A DNA stretch of 64,000 nt from Lysobacter arvi (GTDB taxonomy: Bacteria; Pseudomonadota; Gammaproteobacteria; Xanthomonadales; Xanthomonadaceae), in NCBI GenBank assembly GCA_031216755.1, contig JARUHG010000001.1, forward strand, positions 1,178,001 to 1,242,000, written 5' to 3'. The position numbers were made by a program, and so were the translations under genes. Under the pieces are notes generated by a model. It saw only the letters and a list, made by a program, of their open reading frames with translations, made no database searches and had not been told where the DNA came from. The stretch's first letter is position 1, and the number at the start of each line of letters is the position of its first letter. Below, piece after piece: positions 8,267-17,412 of the stretch.

Positions 8267-10969
8267 TCAGGTCGGGACGTCGCCGATCCGCAACGACACC
8301 GTGACCAGGCTCGGGTCGTCCGGATTGGTGACGACGGAGAACCCCAGCGCCCGGCACATCTCGATCATCGTGCGGTTTTCCTGCAGCACTTCGCCTTCGA
8401 CGGAACGCAGGCCGAGCCAGCGCGCGTACTCGATCATGATCTGCATCAGGCGCCAACCCAGGCCGTGGCCCTTCAGGTCCGAGCGCACGAGGATTCCGTA
8501 CTCGCCTTTGTCGTAGTTGGCGTCGGCAAGCAGGCGCACGGCGCCGAGCATCTCGCCCGTCGGCGGATCGATGGCGACCAGCGCGATCGAGCGCGCGTAA
8601 TCGAGCTGCGTGAGCCGCGCGATGAACTCGTGGCTGAAGTGCTTCACCGTCTGGAAGAACCGCATGCGCAGGTCTTCGTCCGAGACGCGCGCGAAGAACT
8701 CGCGGAACATCGCGTCGTCTTCCGGTCGCACAGGCCGCACGAAGGTAATCGAGCCGTCCGACAGCTCCATCTGGCGTTCCCATTCCTTGGGATACGGGCG
8801 AATCGCCAGGCGCGGATGCCCGCGCCCCTTGTGCAGCAGGCGCGAGCGCGAGACGCCGATGCGTGCATCCACCGCGATCAGGCCGTCCCTGTCGGCGAGC
8901 AGCGGGTTGATGTCGACCTCGCGGATTTCCGGCACGTCGACGACCAGTTGCGCGAGTTTGACCAGCACGAGCGCGACCGCACGCTCGTCCGCCGCCGGCA
9001 CGTCGCGATACGCCTTGAGGATGCGCGACACGCGCGTGCGGCCGATCATCTCGTGCGCGAGACGCAGGTCGAGCGGCGGCAGCGCGAGCACCTTGTCGTC
9101 GATCACCTCCACTGCGGTTCCGCCGCGGCCGAACACGATGACCGGTCCGAACGTCTCGTCGTCCGCCACGCCGGCGATGAGCTCGCGCGCCTTGGATCGC
9201 ACGATCATCGGATGGACGGTCACGCCTTCGATGCGGGCGTCCGGACGCGCGGCGCGCGCGCGTTGCAGGATCGACGCCGTCGCATCGCGCACGGCCTGCT
9301 CGCTGAAGAGATTCAGGCGCACGCCGTCGACGTCGGACTTGTGTGCGATGTCCGGCGAAAGCACCTTCACCGCCACCTGCAATCCCTCGGCCAGCCACGC
9401 GGCGGCGGCCTGCGCCGCTTCGTCGGCGTCGCGCGCGCGGGCGACGGGCGCGATCGGGATACCGTAGGCGCCCAGCACGCGCGTGACCTCGATTGGATCG
9501 AGCCAGCGTCGACCGGCCTTGACCGCGGCCTCGACCACGGAGCGCGCGGCGTCCATGTCGACGACGAAATCGTCCGGCAGGCTCGGCGGTGTTTCGATCA
9601 GCGTCATCTGCGCTTCGCGATGACGCACCAGGTACATGAAGCCGCGCACGGCGTCGGCTTCGGTCGGGTAGTTCGGAATGCGCGCGGCGTTCAGGCGATC
9701 GGCCGCGGCATCGTCGGCGCCCAGCCACACGGCGAACACCGGCTTCTTGCGTGTGTGCCACGGCAGCGACTGGCGGGCCTGCGCGAGCGCGTCGGCCCGA
9801 CTCTTCGCGTCCATCAGCGCGGTCGGCGTGTTGAGCACCAGCACCGCGTCGTTCGCATCGTCTTCGGCCAGCGCGCGGAACGCCTCGGCGTACGAAGCAT
9901 GGTCCACGTCGCCGTAGAAATCGACCGGATTCGTCCCGGGCCACGCGGACGACGCGATCGGCTGGATCCGCGCGCGCGCCTGCTCGGAAATCGACGCGAG
10001 CGTGCCACCCATGTCGAGCAGGCGATCGGCGGCGAGCGCGCCGGTGCCGCGCCCGTTGGCGAAGATCGCCAGGCGACGCCCTGGCAGGCTCTCGACGCGG
10101 CTGAGCGCTTCGGCCGCGGAGAAGAGTTCGTTCAGCGCACGCACGCGCAGCATGCCCGCGCGATGGAACGCGGCGGCGTACACCGCATCGGGCGAGGCGA
10201 GCGCGGCCGCATGCGTGTGCGGTACGGCTGCACGCGGCGCATGACGCCCCGACTTCACCACCACCACCGGTTTCAGTCGCGCGGCCGCGCGCGCCGCCGA
10301 GAGGAATTTGCGTGCATCGCGGATGGATTCGACGTAGAGCAGGATCGCGCGCGAATGGCGGTCGCGCGCGAAGTAGTCGAGCAGGTCGGCGAAATCCACG
10401 TCGAGCGCGTCGCCCAGCGCGGCCACCGCGGAGAAACCGATCTCGCGGCTGGCGCCCCACTCCACCAGCGCCGCGGCGATCGCGGCCGATTGCGACACCA
10501 GGGCGATGTCGCCGGGCAGCGGCGTGTGCGCGGCGAAACTCGCGTTGAGCCGCGCGTGCGGCGCGATCACGCCCAGGCTGTTGGGCCCGGCCAGGCGCAT
10601 GCCGTGCTTGCGCGCGACGGCCTGCAGCTCCGCGGCGAGCGATCCATCCCCCTGCCCGAGCCCGGTGGTCAGCACGACTGCCGCCGATGCACCGTGCTCG
10701 GCGGCCGCCTTCGCATAGCGGGGCACCATCGCGGCGGGCGTGGCGATCAGCACCAGTTCGGGCACGAACGCGAGATCGCTCACGCGCGCCACCGAGGCGA
10801 CGCCCTCGATTTCGCGATGCCGCGGATTCACCAGCCCGATGCGGCCGGCGAAGCCAGCCGACTGCAGGTTGCGCAGCACCGCACGACCGATCGAACGCTC
10901 GCGCGGGCTACCGCCGATCACGGCGACGGATGCGGGCGAGAACAGCGATGGAAGGGAATAGGTGCTCAT
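8267..10969 (-). CDS. Pat-type protein lysine acetyltransferase (acyl-CoA synthetase-like + GNAT)
   Basis: A 900-aa two-part enzyme. The N-terminal ~690 residues resemble NDP-forming acyl-CoA synthetase: a CoA-binding start (SVAVIGGSPRERSIGRAVLRNL), succinyl-CoA-synthetase-like domains and an ATP-grasp part (VKVLSPDIAHKSDVDGV, PVIVFGRGGTAVEV). The C-terminal ~170 residues are a GNAT domain from ITFVRPVRPEDD, with the acetyl-CoA loop in RSDLKGHGLGWRLM. This architecture is that of Pat/PatZ (YfiQ), which acetylates and inactivates acetyl-CoA synthetase and other proteins. The synthetase-like part of Pat proteins is normally catalytically dead; I did not test the catalytic His. The ATG at 10969 gives MSTYSLPSLFSP, the usual family start. 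Confidence 0.88.
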   Translation of the reverse strand: MSTYSLPSLFSPASVAVIGGSPRERSIGRAVLRNLQSAGFAGRIGLVNPRHREIEGVASVARVSDLAFVPELVLIATPAAMVPRYAKAAAEHGASAAVVLTTGLGQGDGSLAAELQAVARKHGMRLAGPNSLGVIAPHARLNASFAAHTPLPGDIALVSQSAAIAAALVEWGASREIGFSAVAALGDALDVDFADLLDYFARDRHSRAILLYVESIRDARKFLSAARAAARLKPVVVVKSGRHAPRAAVPHTHAAALASPDAVYAAAFHRAGMLRVRALNELFSAAEALSRVESLPGRRLAIFANGRGTGALAADRLLDMGGTLASISEQARARIQPIASSAWPGTNPVDFYGDVDHASYAEAFRALAEDDANDAVLVLNTPTALMDAKSRADALAQARQSLPWHTRKKPVFAVWLGADDAAADRLNAARIPNYPTEADAVRGFMYLVRHREAQMTLIETPPSLPDDFVVDMDAARSVVEAAVKAGRRWLDPIEVTRVLGAYGIPIAPVARARDADEAAQAAAAWLAEGLQVAVKVLSPDIAHKSDVDGVRLNLFSEQAVRDATASILQRARAARPDARIEGVTVHPMIVRSKARELIAGVADDETFGPVIVFGRGGTAVEVIDDKVLALPPLDLRLAHEMIGRTRVSRILKAYRDVPAADERAVALVLVKLAQLVVDVPEIREVDINPLLADRDGLIAVDARIGVSRSRLLHKGRGHPRLAIRPYPKEWERQMELSDGSITFVRPVRPEDDAMFREFFARVSDEDLRMRFFQTVKHFSHEFIARLTQLDYARSIALVAIDPPTGEMLGAVRLLADANYDKGEYGILVRSDLKGHGLGWRLMQIMIEYARWLGLRSVEGEVLQENRTMIEMCRALGFSVVTNPDDPSLVTVSLRIGDVPT

Positions 10970-11093
10970 CGGGCGCGCTGCCAGTCCGACATCATGCGCC
11001 ACCACGATGCACGCGGCGACGTGCAAGTTTCAAGCTGACATCGCATCGGGCGCGGCGGCAAATGGGAACACGTCCCACCGTAACGGAGCCCCC

Positions 11094-11450
11094 ATGCAAC
11101 ACGACGTCACGATCCGCTTCGAAGGCCTGCCGGTGTCCGAAGCGCTGCGCGAGGACATCCTGCGCCACGCGCACAAGCTGTGGCAGATCGCGCCGCAGCT
11201 GCTGTCCTGCGATGTCGCCGTCCGCCACGCCGAGCAACGACACCTGCACGGCAATCGCTACCTCGTGCACGTCCACGCGGTGATGCGCGGCGCGACCTTC
11301 GAGGCGGGCCGCACGCCGACGAAGGATCATTCGCACGAGGACGCATATGTCGCGGTGCGAGATGCCTTCGATGCGCTGCAGCGGCAGGTCTCGGAGCACC
11401 TGCGCAGCACGCGCGACGAGGCCAAGCGGGCTCCCCGGACCGGTACGTGA
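11094..11450 (+). CDS. HPF/RaiA-like ribosome-associated protein
   Basis: A 118-aa single-domain protein of the S30AE (sigma-54 modulation / HPF / RaiA) type: MQHDVTIRFEGLPVSEALRE at the start, then alternating strands and helices, with DHSHEDAYVAVRDAFDALQRQV near the C-terminus. Family members bind the 30S decoding site to hibernate ribosomes or protect them in stress. It resembles short HPF; the long-form dimerisation domain is absent. The ATG at 11094 has GGAG upstream; the open frame starts earlier but is not family-like. It lies 54 bp upstream of dinB on the same strand, with a palindrome between them. A second, canonical HPF gene probably exists elsewhere. Confidence 0.7.
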   Translation: MQHDVTIRFEGLPVSEALREDILRHAHKLWQIAPQLLSCDVAVRHAEQRHLHGNRYLVHVHAVMRGATFEAGRTPTKDHSHEDAYVAVRDAFDALQRQVSEHLRSTRDEAKRAPRTGT

Positions 11451-11463
11451 CCGCGGGGCCGGG

Positions 11464-11489
11464 GCTTGTTAGCATTTTGACTAACAAGC
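11464..11489. promoter_or_regulatory. 9-bp-arm palindrome upstream of dinB (candidate operator)
   Basis: GCTTGTTAG (11464-11472) and CTAACAAGC (11481-11489) form a perfect inverted repeat with an 8-nt AT-rich spacer. It ends 15 nt before the GTG start of dinB and begins 13 nt after the upstream stop codon. There is no T-run, so it is not a normal terminator. It resembles a repressor operator; its half-site (TTAG..CTAA) is reminiscent of Xanthomonas LexA boxes, but the spacing differs from the usual form. Confidence 0.5.
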
Positions 11490-11504
11490 GCACCGCACCG
11501 CCCC

Positions 11505-12611
11505 GTGTCCGCACCGCTCCGCAAGATCCTCCACGTCGACATGGACGCGTTCTACGCGTCCGTGGAACAGCGCGACGACCCGTCCCTGCGCGGGCGACCC
11601 GTGGTGGTCGCCTGGCGCGGGGCGCGCTCGGTGGTGTGCGCGGCGAGCTACGAAGCACGCACGTTCGGCGTGCGCTCGGCGATGCCGGCCATCCGCGCCG
11701 AACGCCTGTGCCCGCAGGCGGTGTTCGTCCCGCCGGATTTCGCGCGGTACAAGGCGGTGTCGCGGCAGGTGCGCGACATCTTCGCCCGGCATACGGACCT
11801 CATCGAACCGCTCTCGCTGGACGAGGCCTACCTCGACGTCAGCCAGACCAAGACCGGCCTGCCGACCGCCACTGCGACGGCGCAGGCGATCCGGGAGGCC
11901 ATCCGGGAGGAAACGCAGCTCACGGCATCGGCCGGCGTGGCGCCGAACAAGTTCCTGGCGAAGATCGCCTCGGACTGGCGCAAGCCCGACGGGCTGTTCG
12001 TCATCCGGCCGCATCAGGTCGAGGCCTTCCTCGCCCCGCTGCCGGTCGGCCGATTGCCGGGCGTGGGCAAGGTGATGGAGGCGAAGCTGCAGGAGCTGGG
12101 CATCGCGACCGTGGCGCACCTGCGCGAACTCGGCGCGGCCGAACTGGAATTGCGTTTCGGCCGATGGGGGCGTCGCCTGCATGAGCTCTCGCTCGGCATC
12201 GACGACCACCCGGTCGAACCCGAGCGCCCGACGTTGCAGATTTCGTCGGAAGACACCTTCGAACACGATCTGCGGATGGACGAACTGGAGCCGCACATCC
12301 ACCGGCTCGCAGCGAAGACCTGGGACAGCTACGGACGCGAACTGGCGCGCGATCCGCAACGCGTGGCGCGCACGATCGTGCTGAAGCTGAAGACGGCCGA
12401 TTTCCGCATCCTCACCCGGAGCCTCACGCCGACCGAACGGCCGGCGAGCCTGGAGCAGCTCGCGCGCATCGCCTGCGACCTGCGCACGCGGGTGCCGCTG
12501 CCGGCCGACACGCGCTATCGGCTGGTCGGTGTCGGACTGTCGGGCTTCACCGATCGCGACGAGATACCCATCGCGCAGAGCGATCTGTTCGAGCGCGAGT
12601 CGACGGAGTGA
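11505..12611 (+). CDS. dinB: DNA polymerase IV
   Basis: A 368-aa Y-family translesion polymerase. The palm motifs are clear: HVDMDAFYASVEQRD near the N-terminus (first catalytic Asp) and SLDEAYLDV (Asp-Glu pair) near residue 100. The helix-hairpin-helix is at GRLPGVGKVMEAKLQELGI, and a little-finger domain completes the usual length. It copies damaged templates at a cost in fidelity, normally within the SOS response. The start is GTG at 11505, giving SAPLRKILHVDMDAFY; no better ATG is available before the catalytic motif. No strong Shine-Dalgarno is seen. It is probably a separate unit from the upstream HPF-like gene, given the palindrome between them. Confidence 0.95.
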   Translation: MSAPLRKILHVDMDAFYASVEQRDDPSLRGRPVVVAWRGARSVVCAASYEARTFGVRSAMPAIRAERLCPQAVFVPPDFARYKAVSRQVRDIFARHTDLIEPLSLDEAYLDVSQTKTGLPTATATAQAIREAIREETQLTASAGVAPNKFLAKIASDWRKPDGLFVIRPHQVEAFLAPLPVGRLPGVGKVMEAKLQELGIATVAHLRELGAAELELRFGRWGRRLHELSLGIDDHPVEPERPTLQISSEDTFEHDLRMDELEPHIHRLAAKTWDSYGRELARDPQRVARTIVLKLKTADFRILTRSLTPTERPASLEQLARIACDLRTRVPLPADTRYRLVGVGLSGFTDRDEIPIAQSDLFERESTE

Positions 12612-12670
12612 TCGCGGCGCGGCCGCCCCGCCGTCGACACGTGTCTACCGCCAGTGCGCCGCCTGCGATC

Positions 12671-14347
12671 TCAATGCGGCGTGGTGCAGCGGTCGAACAG
12701 GTCCAGCCGGCGCTCGTACTCCGGCGTGCGCACCTGCATCAACCCCAGCACCGAATGGAACAGGTTGTCCTGGCTGGCCGGCGCACGGCTTTCGCGCTTC
12801 ATGCAATCGATGTCGAGGTTGCGGTCGGCCGCGAAGCCCGGCGAAAACCACATCACCATCGGCACCCGCGTCTGGGTGTCGGGTGCGATCGCGTACGGCA
12901 CGCCATGCAGATAAAGCCCATTCTCGCCCAGCGATTCGCCGTGGTCGGACAGATAGATCATCGCGGTGTCGCGCGATGACTGCTCGGCGAGGAAGCGGAT
13001 CGTGCGCGCGAGGAAATCGTCGGTGGCCAGCACCGAATTGTCGTAGGCGTTGACGATCTCCTCGCGCGTGCAGTCGCCGAGGTCGGCGGTTTCGCACGTG
13101 GGCGTGAAGCGACGCAGTCGCGCGGGATAGCGCTTGGCGTAACTCGGGCCGTGGCTGCCCAGCTGGTGTAGCACGACGACGGCATCGCCGGGTCGCCGCG
13201 CGACTTCCTCCGCGAGCCCGCGCAGCATCACTTCGTCGAAGCAGCCTTCGGCCGTGCAGGCTTGCGGGTCGCGCGCGTGCTCGAACGATTCGAACGGCAA
13301 GCCGTCGCACACGCCCTTGCAGCCGGTCTGGTTGTCGCGCCACAGCGTGGCGATGCCGGCGTGATCGAGCACGTGCAGCAGCGACTGGGTATGCGCGATG
13401 CGATCCTCGTCGTAATGCGCCCGCCCGAACGGCGAGAACATGCACGGCACCGATACTTCCGTCGCCGAACCGCAGGAGGTGACGTCGGTGAAATTGATCG
13501 GCCCCATCGCGCGCAGCTGCGGCGTGGTCTGCCGCGCATACCCGTTGAGGCCCCAGTTCTGCGCGCGTACGGTTTCGCCGACGACGATCACCAGCAGGCG
13601 CGGCTTGGCGCCCGGAGTGCGCCCCACGACCTGCGCGTTCACGCCGATGGGCGTTTTCGGCCGGTGGCGGGCGCCGTCGTGTTGGGCCACGCGCACCAGC
13701 GAGACCAGGTAATTGCCCGGCGTGATGAGGTGCCGCACTTCCTTGTGGTTGCGCATCAGCGCGGAAATGTCCTGGAAGGACGCCATCATCGCGCCGCCCG
13801 CCACGGCCAGCGACAGCACGATGCAGCCGAGCCGCACGAGCACCGCGCGCCCGATCGGCCGTACCTTCACTCGCACCCGCCAGACCAGTAACGTCGGCAC
13901 GACGCCCAGCGCGAGCAGGCTGGGCACCATGCCGATCGACAGCAGCTCGCCGGATTCCTTGCCATCGGTGTGCAGGATGTTGCGGAGCATGTCCGGGTCC
14001 AGATAGACCGTGTAGCGGCTCATGAAATGCGCGGCCACCGCCGTGAGCGGGATCAGCACCGTCAGCACCGGGCGCACCGTCCAGCGATTGAGCAGGAGGG
14101 ACAGCAACAGCATGTTGAGCGCGCCGATCATCAGCACGAGACTGAGCGCGACCCGGAAGCCCGATGCGCCGTGAAACGCACCCGTTCCCGACACGGCGTG
14201 GAAGAACGCACCGTTGCAGAACACCGTGAAAAAGACCGCGACGTGGAAGGCGAGCCGTTCGACCGTCATTTCCGGGCGAATCGCGTACCACTGGCGAACC
14301 CTTCGCAGCACGCCATCGAACGGGCCGCGCGAGACGACCGAATTCAT
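12671..14347 (-). CDS. eptA: lipid A phosphoethanolamine transferase
   Basis: A 558-aa inner-membrane enzyme that moves phosphoethanolamine from phosphatidylethanolamine to lipid A phosphates, lowering negative charge and giving polymyxin resistance in this family. Five N-terminal membrane helices (about residues 25-190) precede a periplasmic sulfatase-like domain. It holds GETVRAQNWGLNGY with the nucleophile Thr259, HQLGSHGPSYAKRYP, and the metal site YLSDHGESLGENG, followed by LHG. The family's Cys residues for disulfides are present (SCGSATEVSVPCMF, GCKGVCDG). The ATG at 14347 overlaps the upstream PAP2 stop as ATGA, implying translational coupling. It is divergent from a two-component system that probably controls it. 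Confidence 0.93.
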   Translation of the reverse strand: MNSVVSRGPFDGVLRRVRQWYAIRPEMTVERLAFHVAVFFTVFCNGAFFHAVSGTGAFHGASGFRVALSLVLMIGALNMLLLSLLLNRWTVRPVLTVLIPLTAVAAHFMSRYTVYLDPDMLRNILHTDGKESGELLSIGMVPSLLALGVVPTLLVWRVRVKVRPIGRAVLVRLGCIVLSLAVAGGAMMASFQDISALMRNHKEVRHLITPGNYLVSLVRVAQHDGARHRPKTPIGVNAQVVGRTPGAKPRLLVIVVGETVRAQNWGLNGYARQTTPQLRAMGPINFTDVTSCGSATEVSVPCMFSPFGRAHYDEDRIAHTQSLLHVLDHAGIATLWRDNQTGCKGVCDGLPFESFEHARDPQACTAEGCFDEVMLRGLAEEVARRPGDAVVVLHQLGSHGPSYAKRYPARLRRFTPTCETADLGDCTREEIVNAYDNSVLATDDFLARTIRFLAEQSSRDTAMIYLSDHGESLGENGLYLHGVPYAIAPDTQTRVPMVMWFSPGFAADRNLDIDCMKRESRAPASQDNLFHSVLGLMQVRTPEYERRLDLFDRCTTPH

Positions 14348-15156
14348 GCCTTCGTCTCCCGCGCATCGATCCCTGCCGCAAGGCACCGCGAGCGCACGAG
14401 ACGCGAGCGGAATACGCGCCACGTCGCGAATGCGACGATCCAGCAGATCGCGGCCGACGCGATGTCGTGCGATGCAAAATGCGCGCCGCGCAACTGCTGC
14501 GCGATGCCGAACACCAGACCCAGGCCGGCGCCGGCAGCGAGCCCGGCCCAGCGCCAGCGCGGCCGCACCGTCCCCAGGAAGAAGTACAGCGACAGCCAGG
14601 CGTAACCGCCGCCGGCGTGTCCGGCCGGGAAGCAGGCGCCGCGCTGGAGGCCCAGCGGCCGCACATCCCATAGTCCTACGAAGGGTCGAAGGCCACCGTA
14701 ACGCGTGAGGTCCCACGGACAATCCATGTTCGACCACGACTTCACCCAGGCCACGCACACGACCGACACGGCGACGCTTACGAGCAGATAGGCGAGCGGC
14801 GCACGCCAGGGCGCGCCGTCGACGCGACGCTTCGCCACGAGCCACGCCACCAACGCACCGAGCCACAGCGCGATCCCCGCGTAGCGCCCGAACCGGTGCA
14901 CCAGCGTCTGCGTGACGAAGGCATCGCGCAGCGCCCAGCGCCCGCCTTCCATCGCGTAGAAGCGGTCGGCCAGCCACTGGTCGAGGTTGTAGCAGCGCAT
15001 CGCCACCAGCAGCAGCGCGAAACCCGACAAGGGCAGCAGCACGTGCGTGATCGCGAAACGCATGCCCTCGCGCGGCAGGACATCGACGCGGAGGTTCGGG
15101 TGGGCGGGACGGGCCTGCGTGGGAACGGTGGCCGCTGCGGTGGACGCACTGTGCAT
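14344..15156 (-). CDS. PAP2-family membrane phosphatase (lipid A phosphatase-like)
   Basis: A 270-aa membrane protein with about six helices and the PAP2 (type 2 phosphatidic acid phosphatase) signature: KSWSNMDCPWDLTRYGG, CFPAGHAGGGY (the PSGH-like motif) and RGAHFASHDIASA. Such enzymes remove or move phosphate on lipid A or undecaprenyl pyrophosphate; pairing with eptA suggests lipid A remodelling. It overlaps eptA by 4 nt and is first in the pair. The start is uncertain: ATG 15156 (chosen), ATG 15192 and ATG 15063 are all in frame and none has a convincing ribosome binding site; 15063 would still keep every membrane helix. Confidence 0.82.
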   Translation of the reverse strand: MHSASTAAATVPTQARPAHPNLRVDVLPREGMRFAITHVLLPLSGFALLLVAMRCYNLDQWLADRFYAMEGGRWALRDAFVTQTLVHRFGRYAGIALWLGALVAWLVAKRRVDGAPWRAPLAYLLVSVAVSVVCVAWVKSWSNMDCPWDLTRYGGLRPFVGLWDVRPLGLQRGACFPAGHAGGGYAWLSLYFFLGTVRPRWRWAGLAAGAGLGLVFGIAQQLRGAHFASHDIASAAICWIVAFATWRVFRSRLVRSRCLAAGIDARETKA

Positions 15157-15372
15157 GTGGGACAGCAAGGTCGGGAGGAGAACGCAGCGCATGCTCGGGA
15201 CGCAGGTGTCGGAATGCGGTCGTATCCCCGGCCTTCGGCCGATCGCGTTCATCGGGCATTTCGTCGTGCGGCCGGCGGTCGGGTCCACCGCAGTTCCGAC
15301 GGCATTTCCATCCCGTTGGGTGCAAAATGGGCGCGGCGCGCGTACGCGCCGGTGCGAGGAGGCCTGGACCGA

Positions 15373-16077
15373 ATGCGCGTGCTCGTCGTCGAGGACAACC
15401 ACAACCTGGTCGCGAACCTGTTCGAGTATTTCGATGCGCGCGGCTACACGCTCGACGCTGCTCCCGACGGCCCCACCGGACTGCACCTGGCGATCACCAC
15501 GGAGTTCGACGCGATCGTCCTCGACTGGATGCTGCCCCGCATGGACGGGCGCGAAGTCCTCAGCCGGCTGCGCGAAGCCGGGCGCGACACGCCGGTGCTG
15601 ATGCTCACCGCACGCGATGAGTTGCCGGACAAGATCGCCGGTTTCCGTGCCGGCGCCGACGACTACCTCACCAAACCCTTTCATCTGCCCGAACTCGAAG
15701 TGCGTCTGGAAGCGCTCGTCGCGCGTGCACGCGGGCGCGGCCGCAGCCGCGTGCTGCAGGTGGGCGACCTCAAACTGGACCTGAGCACGCTGGAAGCCAC
15801 GCGGGCAGGTCGTGCGCTGCACCTGTATCCGGCGTGCCGCAAGCTGCTCGAAGTGCTGATGCAGGCCAGCCCCGCCGCGGTGACGCGCGACCGCCTCGAA
15901 CACGCGCTGTGGGGCGACGATCCGCCGGACGGCGACATGCTCCGTTCGCACATCTACGAACTGCGACGCAGCGTGGACGGGCCGTTCGCGACGAAGTTGA
16001 TCCAGACGCTCCCGCGCGTGGGCTACCGCATCGTCGCCAGCGAGGCCCTGCCCCTGGCGAGCGAGGCCATCGAATGA
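15373..16077 (+). CDS. OmpR-family response regulator (PmrA/ColR-like)
   Basis: A 234-aa regulator. The receiver domain (1-115) has the acidic pocket (EDN at 7-9), phospho-acceptor Asp51 in IVLDWMLP, Thr in MLTARDE and Lys in YLTKPFH. A winged-helix DNA-binding domain (about 130-225) ends in PRVGYRI, typical of OmpR/PhoB transactivators. The ATG at 15373 follows GAGGAGG. It overlaps the kinase gene by 4 nt and is divergent from the PAP2-eptA pair. By context it probably regulates lipid A modification, like PmrA or ColR; that target is inferred. Confidence 0.88.
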   Translation: MRVLVVEDNHNLVANLFEYFDARGYTLDAAPDGPTGLHLAITTEFDAIVLDWMLPRMDGREVLSRLREAGRDTPVLMLTARDELPDKIAGFRAGADDYLTKPFHLPELEVRLEALVARARGRGRSRVLQVGDLKLDLSTLEATRAGRALHLYPACRKLLEVLMQASPAAVTRDRLEHALWGDDPPDGDMLRSHIYELRRSVDGPFATKLIQTLPRVGYRIVASEALPLASEAIE

Positions 16078-17360
16078 GCGCGCCGCGCAGCGGACTTCGC
16101 CAGCGCATCCTGCTTGGACTGCTCGGCTACGTGGCGGTGCTGACCGTCGCGGTGGTCCTGCACGGTTTCATCGTGAACGAACACGCCGAAAGCCTGGTCT
16201 GGCAGACGCTGCTCAATTCGGAGATGGACCACCTGCTCGAGCTGCACGAGCGCGACCCGACGTTCCCGTGGACGAACACCGACAGCCTGGCCTTCTACGA
16301 CGGGCACCACCCGGCCGACATGCCGCCGCCGTTGCGCGGCGTCCCGCCCGGCGTGTACGACGAGATCATGATCGATGGCGTCGAACGCGTCGCGCTGGTG
16401 CGCGAAGTCGACGGCCGCCCGCTCGCGCTGGCGCTCGACATCACCGACCTGGAAGAACGCGAGTTCGACATGGGCCTGACGATCGTCGGCTCCGCGATCA
16501 CGCTGGTGCTCGTGCTGTGCCTTGCGATCGCGTGGAGCGTCAACCGCCTGATCAAGCCGCTGCGCGACATGGCGCAGACGATCGCGCGGCTGCGACCGGA
16601 CCAGCCGGGCCAGCGCATAAACACGCCGGACTCCGCGAGCGCCGAGCTCGTCGTCATCGCCGACGCGCTCAACGACTACCTGCAACGCAACGACCGCTTC
16701 GTCGAACGCGAGCGCGTGTTCATCGACAGTGCGAGCCACGAGCTGCGCACGCCGGTGGCGGTGATCGCCGGCGCGAGCGAGATCGCGCTGCAGCAGCCGG
16801 ACCTTCCGGATCCCGCGCGCGGGCAATTGCTGCGCATCCAGCAGACCGCGCGAGGCGTGGAGGAACTGGTGTCCCTGCTGCTGGTGCTGGCGAAGGATCC
16901 GGCGCGCCTGGCGCGTTCCAGCGATCACGTCGCGCTGCACGAACTCATTCCGGGCATCGTCGAGGACCATCGTCATCTCACGCGCGACAAGGACCTGCGA
17001 CTGGATATCGTCGGCTTGCAGCCCTGCGAGATCCTTGCGCCGTTGCCCATCGTGCAGGTGGCCATCGGCAACCTGCTGCGCAATGCGATCGAGCACAGCG
17101 ATCGCGGGCACATCACCATCCGGCTCGAGGCGCCGGCGACGGTGGTGATCGAGGACCCCGGACACGGCATGACGCCGGAGGAAATCGCCCAGATCTACGC
17201 GCGCGTCGCCCGTGGCGGTGGACGCGACGGCGGCGGCATCGGCCTGGACCTGATTTCCCGCCTGTGCGAGCACCTGGGATGGCGGCTGGACTTCGCCTCG
17301 GACGAAGGCAGCGGGACCACGACCACGCTGCGCATGGCGCCGTCGCGCAGCGGCTTGTGA
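16074..17360 (+). CDS. sensor histidine kinase partner of the upstream regulator
   Basis: A 428-aa membrane kinase. One membrane helix lies near residues 12-34, then a periplasmic region of about 100 residues, and a second helix near 138-160, followed by a HAMP-like linker (NRLIKPLRDMAQTI). The HisKA domain has its His near 222 in ASHELRTPVAV. The HATPase has NLLRNAIEHS, VIEDPGHGM and GGIGLDLISRLCEHLGW. The G2 loop is Gly-rich (GGGRDGGGIG). It phosphorylates the regulator it overlaps (ATGA). The periplasmic sensor is short and holds several Asp/Glu/His, which in PmrB-like kinases could bind metal; the signal is not known. Confidence 0.88.
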   Translation: MSAPRSGLRQRILLGLLGYVAVLTVAVVLHGFIVNEHAESLVWQTLLNSEMDHLLELHERDPTFPWTNTDSLAFYDGHHPADMPPPLRGVPPGVYDEIMIDGVERVALVREVDGRPLALALDITDLEEREFDMGLTIVGSAITLVLVLCLAIAWSVNRLIKPLRDMAQTIARLRPDQPGQRINTPDSASAELVVIADALNDYLQRNDRFVERERVFIDSASHELRTPVAVIAGASEIALQQPDLPDPARGQLLRIQQTARGVEELVSLLLVLAKDPARLARSSDHVALHELIPGIVEDHRHLTRDKDLRLDIVGLQPCEILAPLPIVQVAIGNLLRNAIEHSDRGHITIRLEAPATVVIEDPGHGMTPEEIAQIYARVARGGGRDGGGIGLDLISRLCEHLGWRLDFASDEGSGTTTTLRMAPSRSGL

Positions 17361-17412
17361 CGCGCCGACGCTGCGTAGGCTCGCCGCTTCCTCTCCCGAA
17401 CACGCCCCGCGC

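Noticed and set aside
8465-11038. Long plus-strand open frame opposite the Pat gene
   Set aside because: Low-complexity, Arg-rich antisense shadow; the minus-strand protein has complete synthetase and GNAT domains.
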